From: Macrophomina tecta
Lineage: Eukaryota; Ascomycota; Dothideomycetes; Botryosphaeriales; Botryosphaeriaceae
Direction: 5' to 3'
Assembly (NCBI GenBank): GCA_024180945.1
Contig: JAKSGN010000038.1
Coordinates: 1,426,001 to 1,490,000 of the forward strand
Length of the DNA: 64,000 nucleotides
Shown piece by piece: positions 56,016 through 64,000 of this stretch (position 1 is its first letter; each line of letters begins with the position of its first letter). Made by a program: the position numbers and the translations under genes. The notes beneath the pieces are model-generated. The model was not told the origin of the DNA. It saw only the letters and a list, made by a program, of their open reading frames with translations, and did no database searches.

Positions 56016-56801
56016 ATGCCCGCGCGCACCCGCGCCCACTACCACACAAGGCGCCACTCCTGGCCGCCCTTCTCCACGCGCCACCTTCTTTCCGTTGCGC
56101 CCGTCCACTTCCACCTGAACCCGACGGCGCACAGCAGCAACAACACCAACAACAACAACAACCCCAGGAAGCGCTGCGCACCGCCGTCGTCTCCTCCAAC
56201 CGTGGCGTCGCCGTCTTCCTCGCTGCCGGACATCGACGATGATCCGTTCGCGCACTTCCTCAGCCCCATGAACGAGGAGGACCACCCGTACGACAACCTG
56301 GCCTTCTCCGCCGGCATCATCATCGCCAATGAGGGAGGCCCCGAAGGCGGTGACAAGAGGGACAGGCTGAAGAACAAGCTGGCGCGGCGATGGGCAAAGT
56401 ATATCGCCAAGTATCATCACGCGGGCAGGGACGGCGGTAGCAGGCTGGAAAGGGTGATTGAGGAGGACTCGGAGATTGAAGGAGAAGATGAGGAGGATGA
56501 AGTGAACAAGGCCGGCGGGGAAGGAGTGGCGGCGGATGAGGGTTACATGAGCGGAGAGAACGCGACGCCGGTCCACTCCAAGAAGCCTCGGCGACCGGGC
56601 CCGCAGCCGCTGGCGCCGTACCGGACAGTCGTAAGGGAGCCGACGAGAGGGCACGCGCAGGACTTGGTGGAAGGAAGAATGAGGAAGAAGAGGAAGTTCC
56701 GCCACTCGTGGAGGGCACCCGACCAGGATCTCTTCACCGTCGTCGAGGAAGGGGAGAGCGCCGTCGATTCCGAGATTGAGCAGCGCTATTTTTCGACGTG
56801 A
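56016..56801 (+). CDS. Protein of unknown function with acidic centre and basic C-terminus
   Basis: A single exon of 261 residues starting at MPARTRAHYHTRRHSW in a strong context (CCGCCATGC). An Asn-rich stretch (about 42-50) is followed by Ser/Pro-rich sequence, then DIDDDPFAHFLSPMNEED, a possibly conserved element. A basic helix KNKLARRWAKYIAKYH and an acidic run around EEDSEIEGEDEEDEV come next. The C-terminal block MRKKRKFRHSWRAPDQDLF is basic then hydrophobic and looks like the most constrained part; KKRKFR could be a nuclear signal. No enzyme motif, signal peptide or membrane helix is visible. I do not recognise the family. The gene stands isolated between two long gene-poor regions. 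Confidence 0.75.
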   Translation: MPARTRAHYHTRRHSWPPFSTRHLLSVAPVHFHLNPTAHSSNNTNNNNNPRKRCAPPSSPPTVASPSSSLPDIDDDPFAHFLSPMNEEDHPYDNLAFSAGIIIANEGGPEGGDKRDRLKNKLARRWAKYIAKYHHAGRDGGSRLERVIEEDSEIEGEDEEDEVNKAGGEGVAADEGYMSGENATPVHSKKPRRPGPQPLAPYRTVVREPTRGHAQDLVEGRMRKKRKFRHSWRAPDQDLFTVVEEGESAVDSEIEQRYFST

Positions 56802-59800
56802 ACAAGGGGGCACGAGAAGCTAGATGTGCACAAGTGAGTAAACCCGCATCGACGACATCTTATCTTAGCGTAGGAGACTGACATGGATTGATTTTCTAGA
56901 CTGTTTATGCGAATACTGTGAATGGCTGCGTCCTTTCCATCCGGATCAGATCCATTCCCCGCCCAAAGCAACCAATTTTCCTTTTTGGGAATTGGCGGGC
57001 CCCTCGACGCAGGAGTTGGGGGCGCCGACAGGCTGCCCTTGGTCACCACGCCATACTATGGGTTGCTTTTCATTGCAGAAAGACTTCTCTGCTTGGGTGT
57101 GGTTCGACATCTATGGGTCGCGGGGGGCCTGGTTTGTACGTTCCATGGATAGTTTGCCTTCCGCGGGATGGCGACCATGAGCGTGGGATGGAAATGCCGC
57201 TGTGGGTCTCGAGGCATCACTTGCACCCTTGACATCCACCGTGCATTGGCTCCCTCAAACTGGATGAATTGCGGGACCGCGGGCCGTGTTTAGCCTGTTC
57301 AGTATCATGGCAGTGACTGTAACAACGGAGTCTGCAGCAAATTTTTTTTTTTTTTTTTGCAAGTCGTTTAGGATGTGGCTTTGGTTAGCGGCGGAGAGGG
57401 CGCTGAGATGAGGAACGATCTTTGTTGGTACCGTCATCTGGGGGCTAGAGTTACTTGCTTCTTTGATCGAGGTCAGGGTAGCCGATAGTCCATCGGTGTA
57501 CCTATCACGTGGGGCCTTAGGTCTGTTTGACAATAGGATATTAGAAGAATGTCTCAACGTGGTCTAGAATGCAGCATCGTTTACGGTGCGGATGTGAGAT
57601 CTGAGAACCCGGCGGCTGGTGCTGCAGCGGCAGGCGTTCCTGTAGGCTGGGAGGTGGTGCGCATGGCTTGCAGGCGCAGATGTGGGCAATGAATGACGCG
57701 GTTGGTGAGACGCCCCGACCAGTCAGGGTTCTTCCACGGCTCACTCCAGGCCGCCATGAGCAGAGAGCCAATGCCACCGATGCTGCAAGCACTGGAGACC
57801 GGTGTCCGATCCCTGACGGACCTCAGGTCGCGATATGTGAAAATCCAGTGCTTCTTGATTTTCTTGCGGCCATGCTCCGAGTAGGCCAGGGGCCCTGTGG
57901 TGCTGGACCTTGATGAAATAGTCCTCTCGAGCTGCAACTAGTACTGGGAATCCATGTCAAAGGAGCTGGAGATGAAATGAAACAGTTTCAATTGAGGATA
58001 CTCTGCGTAACGGGGGACCAGACCACTAGGCGCCCGGTTTAGGCAGGGCTGCGGTCGATTGGCCAGATGGAGGCGCGGTCTCACGGGAGGAATGTAGGTG
58101 CTGGGGTTGGCTAGGAACAGGCATTCGGGCGCGCAAGGGTGTTGGGGCGACAATAGTGACGGGCACATGGAGCGGGTTTAGGCGTGCAGGGCTTTTGCGA
58201 CGCCTTCCAGAAGCAGAGTCGTGCAGGCGCGGCACGGCTGGCGGGCAGGCGCGGCAGTGGAGCTGGAGGCACTGGAGACACAGATGGAATTCTCGTATTA
58301 CAGCGAGAGCCAGCTGGCCGGGGCATATGTTTCCAGCACGACGGGCATGCTGGGCCCAGCCACCAGGCCACGGAGCGATCGGCGCGGCCCTGTGGCGCTT
58401 CGCGATCGCCCAACCGGGCGGGCCTTCGCAGTCGCTAGCCTCAAGAACTGTCCATCTTGCATCGGATCTCTCAGATCTGGCGGGCCCACTGCCACGGAAG
58501 GGGGTCAGCATCGAGGTTGCATGCTCCGCGCCACGCGCCTCGTGGCGAGTCCCAGCTGCAGCAATGCGCAATCGTGGCAGCGTGCCGTGCCATGCAGGCG
58601 ACTATTTTGGCGACCAGAGCAGAAGTGTCGCCTCCAAGTTCCATCGCCGTCCTGGCCGTCTGAGTCCAATACCGCAAGGGCGCGCGCCTTTCGAGCACCT
58701 TGGCGGCGAGCATCTGCTGCGAGAGCTGACCGATGCAGCTATAAAGCTGTCCGTGGGCCTCGAGAGTAGAGGGGACAGCAGCAGCATAGCTCTGCGGCCG
58801 ACAGCTCCCTCCTCTCGTCCGTCGTTGGATCAGTCACATTTCTGCCCTCCGCCCGCCGGGACGCTGCAGACTGCACCGCGGCCGTGCTCAGCATCAGCAT
58901 CCGCATCCGCACCCGCATCGCCGCTTCGGCTATCGCGCCATAAGGTTGGTCCCGTCGTTCCGCCCAGCGCTAGCCCATTTCGATCTGTCCGGCCTTGACC
59001 CGCGCAGGCACAAGCCATCAATCCTGCGTTGGGCAAGCCCGGGGCTCAGCGGCCCGCCTGCTAGTCTCCGGAGATGTTGCTGATGCCGCTCGTCCAGATC
59101 CCAGATCCGCAGCCCCGAGAGTCCTCGACACTCCTGCCACATCGAGCTGAACTAGATCCAACAGGCCCCTGCAAGACTCGAACAAAAGAATCGCGAAGGC
59201 GGAAGCCGATCCGCATACGGGGCAAATCTCCCGGTGTAACGTGGCACTGACCGTCAAGAGCGTGAAGACGGACGTCATTTGCGACCGTTGTCGTACAAAC
59301 CAGATAAGCAGCTCGCAGGGCCAAGCACGCGATCAATCTTCATCGGCGCACGGCCAGCTAGCCGCAAGGAAAGGGATTGGTGATTAGGCGAGAAAGGCTG
59401 CAGCGCAACCCGAGGTCGTGTTGTTGAGCTGGGGGACGACGCAAAGGTGAGCTCGATCCAATTTCGCTACGCTTCAGAGATGCACCTACCCTGTCGCATC
59501 CCGCTCCCACCTGGCGCATTGCGACATGTCTTGGGAGCATGCGGCGCAAGCAAGGTGCCGGCGTGCGGCTGCCCATGCATGCACGCGCTCTCATTCCCTG
59601 GCGTCGGACTTTGGCCCTTCATATGGCACACCGTTTCAAGACAGCTCGCTTCGCACCGCCCCCAGATCTTGCTTCGCGGGTGGCCGTTGCCGGCGCGCTC
59701 GTGGCCGCAGCTAGCCTAGCACCTGCATGGGCACAGGAATGCTGATCGTTGGCGTGCACAACACGCTTTCACACGATGCTGCCAGCATCCCGTCTAGCGC

Positions 59801-60160
59801 GGCCGGCCGGGTCCAATGGAAAGGCGTGTTCATGGGGATGACGGATTTTCTGTGGTCGAATATGTCCTTTTCGACGTCGTTGGCAGCTTCATTGCGTGGC
59901 TGCCATCTTTTTGCGGCGCTGGATCGCGGCACGGCTGTCACTTCGATGCCATATCTTCTGGCTCGGGCGCTGCCTGGCGGCTTAGATCGCCGAGGCTGAG
60001 ACGCATCGGCGCCTAAGCTGGGTCTTCTTCTTTTTCAGCCGAAATGCTTTTCTTTTGCGCGGGTCATCTTCCAGTCTCTCCTCAAACAGCAGCATGCAGT
60101 CGCCATTGGTCGCCCATCTCTTGCCTTTGCTAATTCCTTCCAGAAACACTTTGCCGTCAG
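56802..60160. other. 3.4-kb gene-poor region
   Basis: This contains a T-run at 57341-57358 and GC-rich sequence around 58150-59000, where stop-free frames of up to 280 codons occur on both strands. None has family resemblance, and overlapping frames on the opposite strand are equally open, so base composition explains them. Confidence 0.45.
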
Positions 60161-60931
60161 ATGCCCATCAGAGGCAGAGGCCGCAGAAGAAATATCAGCG
60201 ACGCCAGTGCCTCTTCCAGAGTATCGACTAGATCATCGTCCAGACAAGGGACCAACTCGTCCGGAAACCTTTTAAGACGTTCAAGCCGCATCGCTGAACG
60301 GTCATCCACTACTGAACACAACTCCTCCTCCAACTCAGACGAAATTATGGCTTACGTTGCTCGCCGCACGCAAACAAACGACAATCTTGGTGCCCGGGTG
60401 GTCGAAGACGTGGGCCGTCGACGGATCCGAGTTGACGGTGAGAATGCTGGAATGCGGACTCTGAACTCGCGTGTTCGGGAACAGTCCATCCAGAACTCAG
60501 TGGGCCGCTCAGGTACATACGACGCCTCGGGCTACGTCATGGATGTCATTGCCCAGCCTCCCCGAAATGCCCGGCCCGGGCAGACGCTGAGGGCTACCGT
60601 CACCATTCGCCTTCGGCGCTCCCATGCTGCTCCGGAAAGCGATCTGGAAGAGGGCCGCCTGCTGGTCGTCGCCACCCTTGTCACGCGCGGCACAGACGGG
60701 GCTGATGTTCCTGTTGGCCCCGATGCCTTGACCGGGCCCCGGCTGTTCGACAACATTCACCCGGCCGAAGACGACTCCGAGGACGTGGTCGGGTATGCAT
60801 CGTTCCCTGAACTTGCCATCAGGCACGAAGGGATGTACAAGATCCGAATCGCGTTGATCAGGGTGAATGGCACGCATGGAGAGACGATGCAAATCGTGGA
60901 CACGCAGTCGATTGTGGTCGGACGGAATTGA
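60161..60931 (+). CDS. Divergent velvet-domain protein
   Basis: A single exon of 256 residues. Residues 1-60 are Ser/Arg-rich and disordered (GRGRRRNISDASASSR). From about 120 the sequence follows the velvet fold: YVMDVIAQPPRNARPGQ takes the place of the N-terminal strand that begins with QQP in classical members. GRLLVVATLVTRGTDGADV matches the strand with 'DLWSADG'. VGYASFPELAIRHEGMYKIRI matches the hallmark '..FQDLSVRTEGTFRL..', and DTQSIVVGRN matches the last strand. Classical members continue with a conserved Lys/Phe/Pro-Gly stretch, which is absent here because the protein stops. The RMCGxGxKDRR-like motif is also missing. Velvet proteins are DNA-binding regulators of fungal development and secondary metabolism; whether this member binds DNA is open. 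Confidence 0.65.
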   Translation: MPIRGRGRRRNISDASASSRVSTRSSSRQGTNSSGNLLRRSSRIAERSSTTEHNSSSNSDEIMAYVARRTQTNDNLGARVVEDVGRRRIRVDGENAGMRTLNSRVREQSIQNSVGRSGTYDASGYVMDVIAQPPRNARPGQTLRATVTIRLRRSHAAPESDLEEGRLLVVATLVTRGTDGADVPVGPDALTGPRLFDNIHPAEDDSEDVVGYASFPELAIRHEGMYKIRIALIRVNGTHGETMQIVDTQSIVVGRN

Positions 60932-62274
60932 GCGTGTAATGATGCGGTAAGTCACATCTTGGGATGCTTGTGGACCCTCGGCTGATGATGATAGGGATTG
61001 GGTAATGGAGTCGAATCGGTGTCTATTGGGTCAAGGGTTTGGGGGTTTTACTATTTCTCGACGGTGTCTCTCCAGCGTTGTTATTTTTGGGAGTTGTACG
61101 ATGGGTATCTAGAGCGGGATATTGTTTGGTGGCATAACTGTACTCTTCCAAGACGGGCGGTAGGTTTGGAGCAACATTATCGGCTCAACGTTTAACGGGG
61201 ATAGGATTCATGTGCGACAATCTTAAGACAAAGTGGTCATCTTAACCTGGTCTTGCGTCCAGTTTCCTGTGCGTGAGCTGTCCTGAAGGCAGTGGATTGG
61301 GCGAAGAGCTGCTATTTCGAGCTAGCGGGCTTGTGTGACGGGGGCGAGTAACGATGGAGTTGATGGGCCGTCTCGCAGGAATACGGAAACGCCAACGGCG
61401 CCCGGCCCTGGCCAGACAAGGGCGGGGGGCATCGTGAAGCAACAGACAAGTCACCCTCACGTAATCGACTCCGAGATGGGAGGCGGCTGAGATCCAGATA
61501 TGACAGGCATGTGCCAGCTCGATGGCAGAGGTGGTCGCCAGATCCTGCGCCAGCTGAGCTACTCATTGGTCGGAGGTGGTGGGCGCGGAAGCGGGAGCGG
61601 CGGCTAGGCCAGGCGCCCCGAACGACTCGGCAAACGGGTGGAGGACAATTTTTGAAGGCAAGAAAAAGCACTGAGGCTGCGTAATCGTGGAGTGGGGGGG
61701 ATGGGGGAGTTGAAGGACGATGAGAGCAGCGGCTGAGTGGAGCCGGAAATCTTGAAAACTTGGCCATGACGCACGTCACGTGGTCTGCGTGACGGCAACC
61801 GAGGCACCGGCCCAAAGACCAGCTATCCACCTCACCTCCCACCTAATTTACTGCCATGTTGAGTCCTGGTGCTACTCTCCAAGTGAAGACCTGGAGGCGG
61901 CAGCCATTCACGGGCATCTTGCTGCTCACCCAGCCCAGGCCGGGGCCTGCCCGGTCCGCCCGATCTGGCTTGAACCAGCCAGCAGCTTCAAGGGTGGACG
62001 GAGCAAATCCATCCTTATCCTCTTGAAAGATCTGGCCTGCCCGAAGAGTGTGACGAGTGGGCGACTTCGGGCGTCAGGAGGCACAGAGCGGGGCTGCAGA
62101 GCTCCGTTGGACCCTTGCGGGGTAGTTCTCATCCCCCCTCCCGCCTACATTTCTTCTTGTCCTCTACACATCATCTAATCCCGACCACTGCATCACATCA
62201 CTTACACAAGAGCCAATTGCACCGCACGTCCCTCAACACTGCCCAGCACCACCACCACCACCACCACCACCACC
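60932..62274. other. Intergenic region
   Basis: About 1.3 kb between the velvet-like gene and the OsmC-like gene, both on the plus strand. A GTAAGT at 60949 shortly after the stop could be a 3' UTR intron donor. The 3' end carries an ACC repeat. No gene was recognised. Confidence 0.5.
62246..62274 (+). repeat. (ACC)n repeat directly before the OsmC-like start
   Basis: About nine ACC/CAC units run straight into the CCACCATGG start context of the next gene. It is a simple repeat in the 5' leader, and also supplies the preferred C residues before the start codon. Confidence 0.9.
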
Positions 62275-62883
62275 ATGGCCGACGCCGCAACCGCCCTGCG
62301 CGCCAAGCAAGCGCCGCTCAAAGAATCCTACCGCGCCGACCCCTCCGCCGCAATCGTCACCCTCAAGTCTTCCGGCACGCTCGACAGCTCCTCCATAACC
62401 TGCAAGCTGGATACCGGCCGCGCCATCGCCCAAGCCCAGTCCAAGATTGCCGGCCTGCACCCGCGCGCCGGCGGCGATGATCCCACCATCTCCGGCGAGC
62501 TGTGCAGCGGCGACATGCTGCTCGAGGCACTCGTCGCCTGCGCCGGCGTCACCCTCAAGGCCGTCGCCACCGCGCTCGCTATCCCGCTGAAGGGCGGCAC
62601 CGTCTTCGCCGAGGGCGATCTCGACTTCCGCGGCACCATGGGCGTTGATCGCGAGGCCCCCGTCGGCTTCAAGGCCATCCGGCTGGGCTTTGATCTGAAG
62701 TTGGATGGCGAGCTGGGCGAGGATGGCGACGCCAGAATAGAGAAGCTGGGAAAGCTGACAGAGCGGTACTGCGTCGTGTTGCAGACCATTGTCAAGAAGC
62801 CTGAAGTCAGCGTTAAGGTGATGGGTAACAGTGAGACGGAGGACGGCGTTGAGAAAGGGTATGCGTGGGGTCAGAAACTGTAA
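62275..62883 (+). CDS. OsmC-like peroxide-resistance protein
   Basis: A single exon of 202 residues. OsmC/Ohr proteins reduce organic hydroperoxides with two cysteines. Cys89 lies in the helix LLEALVACAGVTLKAVA, the signature of the family, and Cys166 in LTERYCVVLQTI; both are at the expected positions in the domain. GDLDFRGTMGVDREAPVGF and the strand IRLGFDLKL complete the fold. The N-terminus (ADAATALRAKQAPLKESY) shows no clear organelle signal. The domain spans most of the protein, so it is a single-domain member of normal length. The start is fixed by the CCACCATGG context right after the ACC repeat. Confidence 0.88.
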   Translation: MADAATALRAKQAPLKESYRADPSAAIVTLKSSGTLDSSSITCKLDTGRAIAQAQSKIAGLHPRAGGDDPTISGELCSGDMLLEALVACAGVTLKAVATALAIPLKGGTVFAEGDLDFRGTMGVDREAPVGFKAIRLGFDLKLDGELGEDGDARIEKLGKLTERYCVVLQTIVKKPEVSVKVMGNSETEDGVEKGYAWGQKL

Positions 62884-63630
62884 ATATCCTCCAACTCATA
62901 GATGCAAGTAACATACATACATCCACACTGAAACTCGCCGGAGAATCCCCTGTACGACACGGACCCTTGCAGCATATCGGATCCGCTAACAACGCTACAC
63001 AATGATGGCCTACATCAAAAGTATCCAAACTAGCATTTCCCACGCTCCTCTCATTCTTGTATCTCTCAAGGCTCACGATCCCACCCAAGGAAATACACCC
63101 CCGCCGCCCGCAGAGTCAACGGCACCCTGGAATGCCGTTTGAGTACCACAAACCAACATTTCCCTGTTGCACTCGTTCTACCCTGGCCGTCCCGTCTCCG
63201 CTTTTCCAGCTACGGTCTTGAAGCCTCAGCCTCTAGCAGGATAGCGAGAGCAAAAGAATCCACAATGTCCCAGCCGTCACATCCGCCCGTGATGCAGGAA
63301 CGCTACGAGAAGTCTGCGGTGCTCAAGGAGCTTGATGAAGACGAAGATATTCGGAGATAAGGTTGTATTCAAGAGCAAAAGCCAACGTACGAGGCACGGA
63401 AGATAGCGATGGAAACGGAAGGAGAATGAAAATCAACTAAGAAAGATCTAGCGTGCATGGCCTGCCTCTGAATGCCAATGGCGGTATCAAGCACTCACCC
63501 TCCGTGGTACCTGCTCGTGAAAATTCGGCTACGTGATAGTCCAACCCTACCCTAAGACTTGGGTTCTCTTCTTTGACCTCGGCCACTGTTTATGTCTGCC
63601 TCCGCTAAGGGACACACTCCAGATATCCCT
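62884..63630. other. Intergenic region
   Basis: The 3' flank of the OsmC-like gene. A 73-codon frame at 63139-63360 ends VMQERYEKSAVLKELDEDED; it could be a fragment of a small gene, but no start or partner exon was convincing. Confidence 0.4.
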
Positions 63631-64000
63631 GAGGCAGAAGTACAGCGGCAATCCACAGCCATACACGAGAGGCGGTATATCAATACCGCGCCACGGACAG
63701 CCCACTATGTCTATCAACTTCCTTCCACAATTTTGCCACAGCGTGTTCTGATTCCACCTACGCTTCCACCCTCAAGACCCTCTCCTCGAGCTTCAACCCA
63801 ACGCAGGCTCAACATCCCCAGCACTTCCAGAACCGCTACTCCCCAGGCACCGGCGCCCGCAACCATGAAGTCATGGAGGTCGTCAACGATTTGCGCAACA
63901 AAATCTCTACCCTGCGCACCGAAGTAACTCTACTGCGCCAGGACTTCCCTCGTCCCAATGAGGCGAACAAGGGCCTCGAAGTCGCGTGCGTGGCTAGCCG
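63631..64000 (+). CDS. Partial coiled-coil reading frame at right edge
   Basis: One frame is open from about 63631 to the window end and becomes clearly protein-like after 63760: TLKTLSSSFNPTQAQHPQHF, then NHEVMEVVNDLRNKISTLRT and EVTLLRQDF, with leucines and valines spaced in heptads as in a coiled coil. There is no start codon in this frame before the coil, so at least one upstream exon is missing from the model; an ATG at 63592 in another frame is a candidate first exon, but no donor/acceptor pair joined the two frames. The gene continues beyond the window. Family unknown. Confidence 0.4.

Noticed and set aside
58156..58998. 280-codon frame in the 57-60 kb gap
   Set aside because: GC-rich sequence with equally open frames on both strands, no conserved motif, erratic composition.
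62884..63360. Small ORF ending in an acidic KELDEDED tail
   Set aside because: Short, no clear start or neighbour exon; left as intergenic rather than called a gene.
1..64000. Secondary-metabolite gene cluster
   Set aside because: A methyltransferase, MFS permease, GMC enzyme and lactonase-like protein occur, but no PKS, NRPS, terpene synthase or cluster regulator, and they are spaced among housekeeping genes.

Overview
The window looks like a stretch of a filamentous ascomycete (Pezizomycotina) nuclear genome, most plausibly a dothideomycete-like plant-associated or saprobic fungus. The evidence is short introns (mostly 50-100 nt) with CTGAC/CTAAC branch points, single-gene transcription units on both strands, fungal-only families (velvet-like factor, TAM-domain methyltransferase, DUF2985-like membrane protein, Dal5-type permease), secreted biomass-degrading enzymes, and long gene-poor spacers rich in simple repeats. 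No rRNA, CRISPR array, phage, plasmid or intact transposon was seen, and reading by eye found no tRNA. The species cannot be named from sequence alone.

Layout, left to right: a proline-rich annexin (1.4-2.9 kb); a polyglutamine DUF2985-like membrane protein (3.7-6.0 kb); a secreted CE1 acetylxylan esterase with GGCTAA-type and CreA-type sites upstream (7.2-8.9 kb); a possible small two-exon gene (9.4-9.9 kb); a Dal5-like MFS permease (10.1-11.8 kb) whose upstream region holds a palindromic GATA-site cluster; RNA 3'-phosphate cyclase (12.4-13.7 kb); a small conserved-looking unknown (14.4-14.8 kb); arginyl-tRNA synthetase with a possible mitochondrial leader (16.4-18.6 kb); a nucleoside 2-deoxyribosyltransferase-like protein (19.4-19.9 kb); and a large disordered protein (21.8-23.8 kb). 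After 6 kb without a recognisable gene come a three-exon unknown with a GC-AG intron (29.9-30.6 kb), a membrane-anchored kelch-type protein (31.4-33.3 kb), a decayed NmrA-like pseudogene (34.3-35.1 kb), a cellobiose-dehydrogenase-like flavoprotein without cytochrome domain (35.8-37.5 kb), a LaeA/TAM-type methyltransferase (39.4-40.7 kb), a long-tailed aquaporin (41.9-44.0 kb), a secreted SMP-30-like propeller (46.2-47.1 kb), an F-box-like protein (47.3-47.9 kb), and a single-pass membrane protein with a charged tail (48.9-50.2 kb). A gene-poor zone (50.2-60.1 kb) holds one acidic, Arg/Lys-rich unknown (56.0-56.8 kb). The right end carries a divergent velvet-domain protein (60.2-60.9 kb), an OsmC-like protein (62.3-62.9 kb) and the start of a coiled-coil reading frame that runs off the edge.

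The genes do not form one pathway or an obvious secondary-metabolite cluster. A loose theme is outward-facing nutrition: acetylxylan esterase, CDH-like oxidoreductase, a permease of the allantoate family, a secreted lactonase-like propeller and an aquaporin. Two members of regulator families linked to fungal development (a velvet-like factor and a LaeA-type methyltransferase) lie 20 kb apart. All exon joins below were built by hand from splice consensus and frame, and each gives an uninterrupted frame of whole codons.
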